From Thamnidium elegans (lineage: Eukaryota; Mucoromycota; Mucoromycetes; Mucorales; Mucoraceae): 64,000 nt of DNA. Below, one piece after another: positions 34,013 through 47,595 of the stretch. The stretch covers positions 1,116,001 to 1,180,000 of the forward strand of contig JAIXMG010000002.1 in the NCBI GenBank assembly GCA_025201345.1. Reading direction: 5' to 3'. The translations under genes were made by a program, and so were the position numbers. The first letter of the stretch is position 1. Each line of letters starts with the position of its first letter. A model generated the notes under the pieces. The model made no database searches, had not been told where the DNA came from, and saw only the letters and a program-made list of their open reading frames with translations.

Positions 34013-35912
34013 ATGGACTTTATCAATAATTATGGATCGAGTGATGAGGAGGATAACTCCAACTTGGAAAATAAACAAGCTCATTCAACTGCTTTAACAG
34101 TGAACGCTGCACCTGATACTGGTTTTGACGTATGCTACATACATGTATAAAAAAAAAGAGATGAATTTACTAAAGTTAAAATATTTATAGATTAGTTCTT
34201 CAGGTCATTTATATACAGCTCCTACCGCCACAGAACTTACAGTCAATGTAACTTATGACGATTTAAACAGACCTACATTAGGTCCCGAAAACCCTTTCCA
34301 AGATCGTCGTCTTGCTACTCAAAACGTAGTGAATGGTCATGTAGAACAACAAGCGATTTCAGAAATGGATTTCAGAACACAACATCGAACCTTTGAAACC
34401 TATGGATACGCTCGTGATCCTTCACTCGGTACCAGCACAAACTTGGCTGGACAGACCGGTCAAGGATTATTAGGTACTGGATATGTAGGTAATTTAAAGG
34501 TAGCTGCTGAATTGGGTGGAGTCTCTATTCATGATCGCGTCAGTCGCGATCTTCGACCCAACAAGGATGTTCGTAAGAAACGTGATAGAAAAGGTAAATT
34601 GGATCAAGTGGAAGGTCCTGACGCGTATAAGGGACCTTGGGCCGGTTATGAAGATGATAACGTTGGTATTGCTACCGGCTTAAATGAAGAACAAATTGAA
34701 GAAGTTCAAACAATGAATAATCCTTCCAAGGTATTAACTACCAAGAATATTGCTCAAGAGTCTCATACAGAAACTACTACTTTCCATGGTGCTTCTGAAC
34801 GCGATTATTTAGGCCGTACATATATGGCTGTGCCTCAAGATATTGATGTCAATTTGTTGGGTGAATCTGGTGAACAAGAATGCTTTGTACCTAAAAAGTT
34901 GATTCATACTTGGGAAGGTCATAAGAAGGGTGTTTCCAGTATCAAGTTTTTTCCTAAATCTGCTCATCTTTTACTTAGTGGTGGTATGGATAATCAAGTC
35001 AAGGTATGAAAAAAAAAAACATTTTTTTAAGCAATTTTGCTGAGTATTTGTTATTAGATTTGGGATGTATATCATGATAAGAGTCTTTTACGTTCTTACA
35101 GTGGACATACAAAGACAGTTCGAGATATTGCATTTAATAATGATGGTACCAAATTTCTCAGTGCAAGTTACGATAGAAATGTCAAATTATGGGATACAGA
35201 AACTGGACAATGCATTCGTACATTTTCGACCGGCAGATTACCTTACTGTGTGACATTTAATCCTGATCAAGACAAGAATAATGTGTTTTTAGCTGGTTAT
35301 TCTGATAAAAAGATTGTTCAATTCGATACCAATACAGGTGAGATTATTCAAGAGTATGATCAGCATTTAGGTGCAGTGAACACAATTACATTTGTTGATG
35401 ATAATCGTCGTTTTATTACTACATCCGATGATAAAACTATGCGTGCTTGGGAGTACGATATTCCTGTTGTTATCAAATATATTGCTGAACCTGATATGTA
35501 TGCTATTCCTGCTGTCACATTATCGCCCAACAGTAAGTTTATATTTTTTTTAAAGAGAGGAATATACTAATATATTTTTTATATGATAGAAAAATGGTTA
35601 GCGTGTCAATCATTAGATAACCAAATTTTAATCTATGGTGCTCGTGATAAATTTAGAATGAATAGAAAGAAGCGTTTTGCAGGTCATCTTATTGCAGGAT
35701 ATGCCTGTAAACCAGGCTTCTCGCCCGACGGTAGATTTATTAGTAGTGGTGATTCAAATGGTAATGTTTGGTTCTGGGACTGGAAGTCATGTAAGATTTT
35801 GAAGAAGTTGAAGGCACATGACAAGGTCGTTACAAATACTGAATGGCATCCACATGAGTCCTCTAAGCTTGCTACTTGTAGTTGGGATGGTTTAATCAAA
35901 TACTGGGATTAA
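34013..35912 (+). CDS. PRP17: Pre-mRNA splicing factor Prp17/CDC40 (WD40)
   Basis: Second-step spliceosome factor. Four exons: 34013-34129, 34191-35003, 35058-35532 and 35590-35912, 575 aa, all joined in frame. The N-terminus reads [14 protein letters not shown], then [14 protein letters not shown] ([17 protein letters not shown]) and [12 protein letters not shown] with [20 protein letters not shown], which is diagnostic of Prp17 entering its seven WD repeats. The repeats include [43 protein letters not shown] and [20 protein letters not shown], ending [11 protein letters not shown] complete gene with no anomaly. Confidence 0.95.
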
Positions 35913-38133
35913 ATTCACACTTTGTTTGCTTTATACTCCTTTTTTTTTTCTTTTTCTTTCTCTTAAAAAAATAAAAAAGATAATTATATAATGTGGTTTT
36001 TTTTTTTTTTGTATGCCTATAAATGCGTATATAGGAATTTTTCTCTCTTTAGAGAACATATCATGATAGATTGGTTTTATACAGAACTAGGGGATTATAT
36101 GTATTTTTACTACCTCGTTTAGTCGTTAAGAAATCAACGCAAAAAAAAAAAGGATTTGTTTCTCTACAGCTTACAAAGCACGGATAACCATTAAATTCTC
36201 CTCAGGTGATTAATTAATTAGGCCCTCTCATTCCATGCCTGTAATGAGTAGGGTGGTTACGGTTACCGTAATTTATTATAATGGAAAAGAAAACACTGTT
36301 TTATCGGATCCTCCCATTGATAGATATTATTACTCCTTTCAATTTAGTGCTAATTCTATCATATCGTCTTGAAAAAAAATTTATATAGGAGTATTAGAAC
36401 ATGCATATTTATTCATTTATTGTCGCTAGTATTCACGTTTAAATAGGTTAAGGGAGAACGAGACTTATTTGATTATTTGAAGGCAATACGCATAATATGC
36501 ATAGGCAGCAATTAGAAGCTGTCAAGGCGGTTTCTCTCCTCCTGTATGTTGTTAATTTTGAATAAATACATTGAATGCCCTTAAATTAAGCATTTATGAT
36601 AGTTAGTCTTCTTTTTTTTTTAGCATGGATAAAACAAATTGAACCTTATCAAACTTCAAAAAATTAAACTGTCAAAATATATAAAGCTATTCATTATATT
36701 ATACTAAATATAATTCATAGACTGATACTACGCATACATATACTTTAATTTAAAAGTAATGAAAACAGTGATTACGTAGTATTTTTTAATACAGGAGTTA
36801 CACCATCAATGGATACCATTCCAGCTTTTCATGAGATTTTTTTTAAAAAAAGCTATTTTTGTGCTTGAGATTCGAACTTATTAAATTTGCAGAATCTTCT
36901 AATGTTAATCTTCTGCTATTGAAGTTTGGGTTTTCATTTGTATTTTACTATATTGGTAGTGGAAACACTGTATATCGTTCAGTATATACTAGGATTGCTT
37001 TTTGAATGGACTGTAGTCCCACCCACTCCCCCAACTCCGAATTCGCCCGGCTTTTTTTTTTTTTTTTTTTTTTTTTGCAACTTTCTAAGATTAAAAGGAT
37101 TGATACGTATTAATAGTGTATTCATTCTTTTAAAATCTTCGTATAAAGTATTGTTTTAAAGCCATATTTATTACAAACAAAATAAATGCGAAAGTTTGTT
37201 CCTGAATCTAATAAAAAAAATCATTTAGCCTAGTTTTTTGAAGAAGAAAAAGGAACTATTACTAGCTTTAAAGGTTACTTTGTACAGGACTAGCATTGTG
37301 TGTACGATCAGGTGGTTACGATCGTAGCACAATGCGTTTTACACGAGTAATTCGATCATTTTTTTTTTTAATATTCAATAATATAAAAAAAAGTAACCAA
37401 GAAACGAATCGGCTAATATTTATCATCATTTTAAACCACTAGAATTAAAAAATTATTTCTTTTTGTTTTATATATAAAAACATGTATACGGTATATACTT
37501 TTCTTTTTTTTTAAAAAAAAAGAGAGAACTATAACATGAGAGAAAAAGTTTTAAAAAGGGGGTGCTCTTTGTTGTACGATCCAGGTGATTTAAATAGCAC
37601 AATATATATTTCATATAGCTGGCTGGGAAAAAAATTGGCATGAATGTGTACTACACTTGTGTACAGTATCAACGCTATGATCCGTGGGGGGGGGGGAGGG
37701 GTAAATTTTTCTATTACTACGGTTTTACGGCTGTTGGGGTTTTATCTTTTTTTCTCATACCAAATAAGTGTTTCGTCATGAGGAGAAATCTAGATTCGTT
37801 ATATATATATTTTCTGCAGTTGACAATATAAACAATGATCTACAATGTTTTGCTGATCTGCCGCCACTCTGGTTTTTTATACCATTAATATACAAAGCCT
37901 TCAAAATTATATACATAATACATATATATATATATATATTTTTAAAAAAAAAAAGCATGGCTGCGTTACATGCAATAGTGAATGTACCACTTACCTATAT
38001 GAAATATCTTTCAATGTCATCACAAACTAAACGAAAAGAAATCAATGTGGTGAGAGTAAAAAAAAAAAGAGTATAAAAAAAAAGACTTTAAAACTATCCC
38101 TTTCTTTTTATATATATATACACAAACTAAGAG
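35913..38133. other. Long intergenic region with one transposon end
   Basis: About 2.2 kb of AT-rich DNA with T/A palindromes, a C-rich stretch near 37017-37050 followed by T22, and a G10 run near 37686. Short frames here have no motifs. The only structured item is the Tc1-like end at 36895-36972, listed separately. Confidence 0.45.
36895..36972. mobile_element. Right end of a Tc1/mariner-like element (solo end)
   Basis: attggtagtggaaacactg followed by TA. The 75 bp inside this end (ttctgctattgaagtttg and so on) match, at roughly 80 percent by eye, the reverse strand of 47596-47670. No partner end or transposase is visible to the left, so it is a truncated copy. Confidence 0.6.
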
Positions 38134-38646
38134 ATGTATTTCAAGACTAGTTACTTCCTTTCGTCTGCCATTGCCTTGTTTTTCCTTTCCGGAACCAATG
38201 CAGAAGACCCACAAGGATTCTATGCTGCTAATCCAGGAATGACCAAGATAGGACTTGTTGATCAATCAATTCATCAAATCACAGATGTCCACGGTCGTGT
38301 TCGTTTCTTTCACGGAACAAATGTTGTCAAAAAGGCTGCTCCTTGGTTTCGTCAATCTGAATTCAAACCAGGAGATTCCTTTGGTCCCACTGATGTCGCC
38401 AATCTTCGAAAGTTAGGTGTCAATGCGGTCCGGTTAGGTCATCATTGGGCCGGTAGTGAACCCGTTCGTGGTCAATACAATCAAACTTTTATTGATATCA
38501 TGAAGGCCCAAACTAAATTAGCCGAGGATAATGGAATTTACGTTCTCGTTGATGTTCATCAAGACGTACTTGCAGCTCAAATTTGTGGTCATGGTGTACC
38601 TGATGTAAAAATATTATACGAACCAAAAAATATATTCAATACTTAC

Positions 38647-38678
<32 letters not shown>

Positions 38679-39708
38679 TTAGTGGTTTTATAAGACAGAT
38701 TGGGTCCCTTCTTGGAAGAGATTCCCTTACCCTCAAAAACTAACTCCTTTCCCTATTGGTGCCGACGGTAAACCAAGTGACGCAGATTGTAACTCTATCG
38801 ATTGGGCCCTAAGTTATTTAAACGTAGCTGTTGGTAACGCGTTTGGAAGACTGTATAACAACTTTGACAACTTGGGTGATGCATTTGCTAGTTACTGGAA
38901 AAAACTTGCGCAAGAATACGTTAATACCAAGAATATTTTGGGATACAATCTTTTAAATGAACCTTGGGTAGGTGATACTTGGGCTGATCCTCAGTTACTT
39001 GTACCTGGTGTTGCTGATCGTAAAGTAATGGAAGCGTTATGGAACAGAGCTACTACTCAAATTCGTACGGTCGATAAAGATACTTTGGTCTTCTTTGAAG
39101 GCGCTACGTTGGATATACTTTCAGGCTTCAATGATGTTCCTTTAGGCGATGGTGCCCGTGCTGTACATTCCTTCCATTATTATAAACCTCCTCAAACAGG
39201 TTCTATTTCTGCCACTTTAGAAAATAGATGGAAGGATAATGTCAGACTCAAGACTGCCGGTATGTTGACCGAGTTTGAGTTCTGGATTACAGAAGGTGAA
39301 GGTGCAAATCTCTTGCAAGAGACTGTGAATGCTGCAGATAAGTACATGATGTCATGGATGGGTTGGGCTTATGAGAATTTGTATGACGGTAGTGGTGTTC
39401 CTAAACCTGTATTGGCTAAACACTACAGTCGTGCTTACCCTTCTGCTATTGCTGGTACTCCTACAAGCTATGGTTTCAATCCTGCAGATTCTTCTCTCAC
39501 TGTCACCTATAAAGTAAAGAAATCTGTTACTGCTCCTACGGAACTTATCCTTCCTGAACCTACTTATCCTAACGGTTATAATGTTACTGTTTCACCTAAT
39601 ACTGCTGGATTAATACAACACGTTGTCGATGAGCGTACATTGGCTTTCTTTAATAGTGATGCTACTGCTGATGGACAATCAATTACTATTACTATCACAA
39701 AATTATAA
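38134..39708 (+). CDS. Secreted GH5 endoglycoceramidase-like glycosidase
   Basis: Two exons: 38134-38604 and 38683-39708, 498 aa. Signal peptide at residues 1 to about 23 (FLSSAIALFFLSGTNA). A TIM-barrel GH5 domain follows: FFHGTNVVKKAAPWF, GVNAVRLGHHWAGSEP and YVLVDVHQDVL. The acid/base Glu is in YNLLNEPW (about E250) and the nucleophile Glu in GMLTEFEFW (about E354). This set, especially GTNVV and HQD, fits endoglycoceramidases that release the glycan from glucosylceramide-type lipids. A C-terminal beta domain starts near residue 405. The intron contains an ATT microsatellite. Substrate is inference from family. Confidence 0.9.
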
Positions 39709-39941
39709 GTGATTTTCTATTTATTTATTTAATTTATATATAGCTTTTTTCAAATATATAATAAATACTTTTTTTTTAAAAAAAAATAATTGTTAAACGC
39801 TTATATACATCTTGGAAATCATGAAAAATGTATGATACATTATAAATAATCTGCTGTCATCTGACAAAGTGAGGGGTGTGGGTGGGGGGAGATTATTTAT
39901 TTGAGAGGGGTAGATTTATAAAATGAGATTCTATGTTTAGT

Positions 39942-41400
39942 TTATTTTTGTTCAGTTTCAGGTTGAACAACCTTTTCTTTTTGTTCAGTTTTAGGTTGCA
40001 CAGCCTTTTCCTTTGCAAGACCCATAGTAACGAGGAAAACGGTAGCACCTTGATATTCTTGCTTTTGACGTTCTTCATCCCACTTGAGTTCGTCTGCCAT
40101 AATTTCAATGACCTTGGGAAGTGATTGGTAAGCAGCTTCAGCATTTAAGAAGGCAAGACGAGTACGACGAGCCAAGACATCAACTGCAGTACAAGCAAGT
40201 TCTTGTCTAACTGTATATCTAATTTCGGCTTCAATATAAGGGTAGTTGGGTGAAATACGCTTGCCATAAGTAGGCCAGCTTGCAGAGGTAGCATCGTCAA
40301 TAGATGCAACTTCCCATGCACGGTTACCGTAACTGTGAGCAAGATGTTGAGCAACTTCTGTATCCATACCGAATTCTTGAACTAAACGAATGAACATGGT
40401 ACTACTGTATCCCTTACTACCAATCAACATTGTCTTTTCAGTTATACATTTTTCTTTGGGCTTGAGGTTAAAGACTTCAATAGCACGGTCAACGGTCTCT
40501 TCAGCCATAGCACGGTAGGTTGTCCATTTACCACCAGCAATAGTGATAAGCTTGTTTTCACTAACATTAATCATGTGGTTACGAACAAGAGACTCAGTGT
40601 TCTTAGCATGAGGGTCACGAACTAAAGGACGGATACCTGACCAGGCAGCAAGTACATCACTACGACGAACCTTAACATCTGATAAAATTTCAATTAGAAA
40701 AGAAATATTTAAAAATACAACTTCTTTGTTACTTACCAGGACTTAAATAATGAGAAACTTCATCTAAAATCCAATTGATTTCATCTTCTTTAGGCATAGG
40801 GTTTTGAGTAACTTCAGTGGGAGAATCTAGAATAATAAGGTTTAGATTCTGAAAAAAAAAAAACGCTAAAAAATTAAACTTTACCAGTTGTACCAGCAAT
40901 AGTATTTCCTTGCCAGGGCAAGAAGAAAATAACACGACCATCACTTGTAGCAGGATCTAATAGACCCATGTTTCTAGGACTATAATAGTTGGGAAGAATA
41001 ATATGTACACCAGCGGAAGGTGCAACGATATCAAGGTTTTCAGCGTTATCCATTTTACGGAGACCATCAGTGAAAGGGCCAGTAGCATTAATAACACCCT
41101 TTTAAAAAGAGAAGAAAAAAAAATTAGTTTTTTTTTTTTTTTTTTGCATTAATTTATATAGTCCCCATTTTTATATTTACCTTTGCTCTCACAGTCCATT
41201 CGTCACCAGTAAGAGTATCTCTCATTTTAGCACCATTTACATTACCCTCTTCATCCTTTGTTAAACTAGTAACTTCACAATGATTAGCGATAGTAGCACC
41301 ATAACAAGCAGAAGTCATGGCCAATGCGACGTTCATTCTGGCATCATTATGCTGACCTAATAGAATTACAATGTATTAGATCATCGGTCTAAAAATGTGT

Positions 41401-41434
<34 letters not shown>

Positions 41435-42307
41435 CTCGTTATTTACCATCATAGTATACTAAAGCACCAACTAATGAATCTCTCTTCAACATTGGGAAAG
41501 CTTCAAGAGCCTTTGAACGGGTTAAGAAATAACTGCTTTCAAGTGCTTCACGACCAGCAAAGATATCATACATTTTACAGCCGACCCAGTAATAAGGAAT
41601 TTGCCACCATCTATTAGTAACAATAAATGTTAGGTTACTAGTCCAGAAAAAAAAATCTCATTTTCCCGGACAAATCATAATCGATCCTTTTGCCCCCGGG
41701 AAGAAAATATATAAATGTATACTTACTTATAGACAGGAAGCATGATAGGTAATTCATCAGAAAGATGAGGAGCAATATCTAAAAAGATCTTTCTTTCATG
41801 AAGGGCTTCACATACAAGAGCATATTGTTCATAATCAAGTTCCATAATAGCCTTTTGTAAATAACGTACACCACCATGAACTAATTTAGTTGATCTTGAA
41901 GAAGTACCTGCAGCAAAATCATCTCTTTCAACCATAGCAACCTTTAAACCACGAGTGGCAGCATCAACTGATAAACCAGCACCTGTAGCTCCACCACCTA
42001 CAATTAATAAATCGTATGGCTCCTGTTGGGTATCTTTCAATTTTTCAATCATCTCTTCACGTGAAGGAGGTAACCAAAAGTCACGCTTGTTTTGATTTTT
42101 TTCTTCCTCCTGAATTGCTTCAGCAAAAGCTCTGTTTCGAACTAATAAATTTGGCATATCTGATGTTCTTTCTTGAAGTTGAATCGATCTCTTGTAAACA
42201 TTATCATGAATAGATTTTTCATTCATGTAATATGCAAAACTTGCTGTGGCTGCTGAAGCTGAAGCTATCGATACGAATTTTTGTGTTTTTGATAATTGTC
42301 TCCACAT
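39942..42307 (-). CDS. GUT2: Mitochondrial glycerol-3-phosphate dehydrogenase (FAD)
   Basis: Oxidises glycerol 3-phosphate to dihydroxyacetone phosphate and passes electrons to ubiquinone at the inner membrane. Six exons: 41727-42307, 41447-41610, 41181-41356, 40885-41098, 40737-40826 and 39942-40678, about 653 aa. The N-terminus (MWRQLSKTQKFVS, then an Ala/Ser span) looks like a mitochondrial targeting and anchor segment. FAD-binding GGGATG in YDLLIVGGGATGAGLSVDAA, then RDDFAAGTSSRSTKLVHGG, are diagnostic. Further blocks are GVINATGPFTDGLRKMD, FFLPWQGNTIAGTTDSPTE and the C-terminal GGKWTTYRAMAEETVD. The very end is a Lys/Gln/Glu repeat (KVVQPETEQK, QPKTEQKEK). Intron 2 holds an A30 run. Confidence 0.95.
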
Positions 42308-42569
42308 AGTAAATAATAATAAAGAGTAATATGTGATAAAGAAAAAAGAGGGAAAAAAAGGAAAAAATAAAAATAAAAAAAAACTCCTTAAAACTAGTTC
42401 GATTTATATAAATAACATGGTAAACATCGTGCGTTCATTGAGTGGCTGGGGAATATCAATTTTTTTTTTTTTTTCTGTGGGACGCCGTAAATGCGATGAA
42501 TAACCAATATATTCACACTCCGGAATTTTTAACGGTAATTTTTAAAATCCTTTTCTCCGTACGTTGCCC

Positions 42570-42604
<35 letters not shown>

Positions 42605-44370
42605 TATATCTATAAAATAAAGTGAATAGTAATAATAATAAGAAATAGAAAAGTGTAATGAAGGTTATCCTAAAGAATAATGTTTCCCTGATTGTTTCTG
42701 ATTACCTTTAATAGTATAGCGTATTATATCGGAACTACAAACATTAATAGCTTTTTTATACTTTAGTCTTTTTGTATAAATAATTTAAACAATCTTTCCA
42801 AAACGTTTAATAATATGTAATGTATATGTATAAACAATTTTAAAGCTAAAAACAAAAAACAAAAGTATATTCTTATCTCTTTCCTTTTGAACCAATCTAA
42901 AACTATGGGGATGCATTATACTACCATAACGTATCTAACTAACTAAACGTCATTATTTCATTTAAAGTAAAATATCTTTAATCGGCTTTTTAAAAAAGAT
43001 AGAAGGGACCATTACTTGTATTGATCGTCATAAAAGAAGTATCATTTCTTTAAAAAGAAATAGCTCCTTTTATTAGATAATCCAACACATTTACTTGGAG
43101 TATATAATATATAAAAAAAAAAAGAGAAAAAATATATACATTGTTTCATCACGTAGTACCACCACCATGCAGAATGCAAATGTGGTATGAGGGCATATCT
43201 TGAAAGATAACAAATGTTTGAGCCTATAATGTAACTTTCTTTTATGTGTAACAGATAGACAGAATTGATTGTTGAATTCATCTTGTTACCCCGCTTTGTC
43301 ATTTACCCCACACTTGGATATTTATTTCTTTTATAAAAAAAAGTACTTTGACCTATATCTCTTTTTACTGTGACCTAGTTAATTGTATGATTTTGTTTAC
43401 ACTTATGGTTTTTTTTTTTTGGTAGAAACGTGTACTCAAGTAGTGGCAAATATTAAAAAGAATCTGACAACTATCTATATATGTGCGCTAAACCTAAAAA
43501 AAATTTTTTACCATATCTACTGGAGAAAACCTAATAAATAAAATTGTCCTAACTAAGTAGAGTATTAGCTCTAAATTAAATCATGTAGTAATCTTTACAA
43601 CTAGGGCGGAATATATTATCTTTAAAAAAAAGATATTTAGAATAAAGGGAAGCATTGGGCTACAAATAATCACAAAGTAGGACAGCATGTGTCAAATTAA
43701 TGAATTCACATTCCTCCGTTATGAGGAAGGGATCCTTACATTTAAATTTTACAGGCACAAAAAGACTGGGCCTTACGTACTACATAATAAACATAAAGAA
43801 GATACTTTTGACTACTATTCATTTATTACGATAAAACGCATTACCAAGTACCTAAAGATAATTAGAGTTATTTTAGATTTGACATATACTAAAACCTAGT
43901 AATACACTGCATAACGCATACATAGAAACACCCTACATATATAAAAATATCCTATTAATTGGGAATCATTGTTACACGAACTACCTCTTTCTGATAAAAT
44001 AATGTTAACAAGGATCGTCCTTATTGACCTAGTACAAGAAATCAATAAAACATAATTCACTTTCTGCATCATACTTCTCTTAACTTATAAAAAAGACCTT
44101 TAATCAAGCTCTTTTATTTTGTTCCCGAATTCCCTCGGATCTCACTTTCCATAGTATTTTTTTTAACCCAAAACCTCTTATTTACTTTATTTGCCTAAGT
44201 CCTTCTACTTCTAAAGCAGTAACTGATGCTCACATAAACTTACCATTACCATTTACCTTCTCTTTCTCTACCACATACCAAATTCTAACAATAATATCAA
44301 TCGATTAACAAAGTTACACACATATGAACGATCTACATACACCACAAATCAAAAAAATAGTCAAAAGTTA
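42308..44370. other. Long intergenic region, no gene seen
   Basis: About 2 kb, AT-rich, including an (AT)15 run at about 42573-42602. Open frames at 43042-43302 (-) and 43687-43899 (+) have no motifs, no splice continuation and biased composition; they are not called. Confidence 0.45.
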
Positions 44371-44441
44371 TGCTGGTAGCAGGAATCGAACCTGCGTCGA
44401 CGCGGCCACAACACGATGTACTGCCACTATACTATACCAGC
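44371..44441 (-). tRNA. tRNA-His (GTG)
   Basis: 71-nt cloverleaf without intron on the minus strand. The acceptor stem GCTGGTA pairs with TACCAGC, discriminator A. The D arm is GTAT/GTAC with AGTGG in the loop; the T arm is GCAGG-TTCGATT-CCTGC. The anticodon loop TTGTGGC gives GTG (plus-strand CAC at 44407-44409). The sequence matches the pattern of fungal tRNA-His. The outermost anticodon-stem pair appears to be T-T. A T7 Pol III terminator follows about 12 bp downstream. Confidence 0.92.
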
Positions 44442-44960
44442 TTGATGTATTTTCTTATATTTTTAAATAAATAATAAAATAAAAATAACGTATAAGTCAT
44501 GTGAAAATCACGTGGAAGGTAATTGATTGGTGATACATTTAACTATACACCCTGCCAAAAAGAACCCAAAACCAAAAATTCAGATATGTTAGTTTTCAAT
44601 AGAAAAAAAAGTGTTTTCGTCATTTATCGAAAAAGCGTTTATTGGTTTTTTTTATTTCAAACGAAAAAACAGAAAGTCCAAAGTCAATAGCGATATACAT
44701 TAATAATAAAAATAGGTGGCATGACTTTTTCCTAAAGAAGGTTTGTCGCTAGATTCAATTAAATGAAATACTAGCAAAATCAAAAGTGAGTGGTAAACAG
44801 AGCAGTTGTTGTTTTGGAACACAAGAAAAAAAAAAGGGGGTTAAACCAGTCACTAAAAAAAAAAACTGGAAATCAAATAATTTGTTGTGTGTGGGTGTTT
44901 GCGTCCTGGCCATTTAAAAAAAACCCTTCTTTCTTTTTTATACACAATAAAAAAAATAAT
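44442..44960. other. Intergenic and 5' leader of the KH gene
   Basis: 519 bp; A/T runs and an A-rich leader (aataaaaaaaataat) just before the KH-protein ATG. No gene. Confidence 0.4.
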
Positions 44961-47242
44961 ATGGACGGCAATAATTATTCAGCTGTACCACCACCACCTT
45001 CTTTGTCTTCACCTGTAAAGGGAAGTGCACCACTTGATTTTAATGATGCTTTATCAAAGGCAAGAGCCATTGCAGAAAAGTTAAAACAACAATCTTCTGC
45101 TGGTTCTTCTCAAGTTGATTCTACACCTGTTCAAACTTCTTATTCAGGTAATGACAAGAAATAGAGAAGGAGTGTTTTAAAGAAAAAAAAAAAAAAAAAG
45201 AATATAAATTAAGTTTTTTTTTCTCTCTTTTTTTTTTACTTGTAGGTACAAAACGTGGTTATAATGAAGACGATCGTGATGAGTATCGTTCCTCACCTAG
45301 TCGATCTTATGGATCTTATCAAGATGATCGCGATAGCAAAAGAAGTGCTTATGACAGTGGTTCATCTCGACCTGCTTGTACGTTGAAAACCAAAATAAAA
45401 CACGATAAACCTATTATTTATTTATTTTTTATTTAGATGGTAGTAATAACGATTCGAGACGATTTGGTCTTGGTTCTGATGAACGTAAGCCTTATGGACA
45501 ATCTTATGGCGGTGGAGGACACTCAGAAGAATACAGTGTACCTAACCATATGGTTGGTTTACTTATTGGTAAAGGAGGTGAAAATCTTAAAAAGATTGAA
45601 CGTATGTCTGGTGTTTCTAAAGTTCAATTTTCTAATGGTAAACATATTCATACATATTAAAAACGTACACATATTTAATAGAATATATATATTATTAGAT
45701 GCTACCGGAAGTGAAAGACAAGTTCATTTAACTGGTGAACCAGATCAAATTAGCATTGCCCGTGATATGATTAGACAAATGGTCGAGGATGCTCAAAATA
45801 ATGATGTTAACCGTTTTACTGGAGCAGGAGGAAATGGAGCAATGGGCGGACGTCCTGATTATCAAGGTGCTCCTCAAGGTGGACATACCATTACAATCAA
45901 AATTCCTGTCACTAAAGTTGGTTTGGTTATTGGTCGTGGTGGAGAAACAATTCGTGATTTTGAAGAACGTAGTAAAGCAAAGATCTTAATCGCTTCCGAT
46001 GGTTCTGGTGATATCAATAATGAAAGAGTGATTAATCTTGTAGGTGACGAAACTGCTGTTCAACATGCTAAATCACTTATTGAAGATATTGTATTTGGAT
46101 CTAATAACGTAAGGAATCTTGAATATTATATTTTAAATTTGTATAGATTGCTTATTTTACACGACTAGGTTATACCCTCTCGTAATTGGGGAAATCAGAA
46201 TCAACCTTATGGAAATGGAAGCGGAGGTTATGAACAACCTGGATTTGCTCCTCCTAATAGCTCATACGGCGTTAACCGTATGGGAAGACCTGATGACGAA
46301 CGTATCTTTGTAAGTGTACCCGCTACCTCTGTTGGTCTCATTATCGGAAGAGGTGGTGAGACAGTAAGATCATTACAAGAACAATCAGGTGCACGTGTCA
46401 AGATTGATCCTACTAATGACCCTAACTCTGAAGAACGTATTGTTAATATTTCTGGTGATCCTAAATGTGTTGCTATTGCTAAGCAACTTGTTGAAGATAA
46501 AGTTGCAGAGGTATGTATTCCTATACTTTTATATATATATGTTGTACTAATTCTTTTTCAATAGGCTACACGTAGTTCTGGAGGTAGATATGCAGGATAC
46601 AATAATAATAATAATGATAGTTATAGTGGTAGTGGTAGAGGAGGAGGATATAAATCTCAAAATCAAGATTATGGTCAACAACCTGGATATCAACAAGGTG
46701 GTAATGAAGGTTATGATTACTCTCAGTATAGTCAATATTATGCGCAATATGGATATGGTCAGTCAGGACAAGAAGGCGAAGGTTATCAGCAATACCCAGG
46801 ATATCAATATGCAGGATATAATGAACAAATACCAGGAACCGAACAACAGCAACAACAAGCCGGTGATTCATCTGCTCCTCCTCCACCTGGAAGTGATGAT
46901 AGAAAATCATCAGATACTTCAAATAAAGAGGATGGAAAATCTAATGAAACTCTCCCAGGCTCAGTAGATCCTTCAGCATACTATGCTCAATACTATGGAG
47001 GTCAACAAACTACACCAGAACAACAACAGGCTTATTATCAATGGTATCAACAATATTATGGTCAACAACCACAACAATCTTATGACTCTTATGATCAATC
47101 TCAACAACAAGATCAACAACAAGATCAGCAACAAGATCAACAACAAAACGATGAACCATCAAAGCAACAATATTCTGATGTAGATGGTGAACCAATTGAT
47201 GATAATGATAACAAGAAAGATTCTACAGGCGCTAAAGATTAA
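44961..47242 (+). CDS. Three-KH-domain RNA-binding protein (FUBP/KSRP-like)
   Basis: Single-stranded nucleic-acid-binding protein, likely in mRNA or transcription control. Six exons: 44961-45147, 45246-45377, 45437-45637, 45699-46108, 46169-46510 and 46565-47242, about 649 aa, all in frame. Three KH domains with intact GxxG loops: VGLLIGKGGENLKKIE (split by intron 3), VGLVIGRGGETIRDFE and VGLIIGRGGETVRSLQ. The N-terminus has DFNDALSKARAIAEKL, which matches the start of FUBP/KSRP proteins. The tail is a long Gln/Tyr/Gly low-complexity region with YSQYYAQYG and PSAYYAQYYGG repeats and (QQDQ)n, prion-like in composition, as in FUBP family tails. Confidence 0.92.
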
Positions 47243-47298
47243 TACAATCTAAACTTTATATATATATATATATATTTATATATAGATATATGTAAAAC

Positions 47299-47333
<35 letters not shown>

Positions 47334-47595
47334 ATTCTTCTTTATTTTATATTACATTACTAGTGTGTTTGTATGTGTGTGTATTTTTTTTTTTGAGAGA
47401 GAGAGAGAGAGAGAGTAAGTAAAAGAAATATTATATTATTACTATCATTATATATAAATATACGTGGGTTATTTTCTTTTTAATCAGGAAAGTATTACTT
47501 ATACATGTTTAGGCTAAAAAGAACCCCCTTTCCCTTCCACTTCAAAACTTAGAATAAAAAAAAATTATATTTTATGATATGTGGGACTCGTGCTA
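47243..47595. other. Intergenic with homopolymer and GA microsatellite
   Basis: 3' flank of the KH gene: an A31 run at about 47300-47330, a T10 run and (GA)9 at about 47396-47413. No gene. Confidence 0.5.

Noticed and set aside
43687..43899. 70-codon frame in the 42-44 kb intergenic region
   Set aside because: No motif, no splice continuation, Lys/Tyr/Ile-rich as expected by chance in AT-rich DNA.
46566..46922. Frames antisense or alternate to the KH-protein tail
   Set aside because: Low-complexity Gln/Tyr repeats leave all frames open; only the frame joined to the KH exons is supported.
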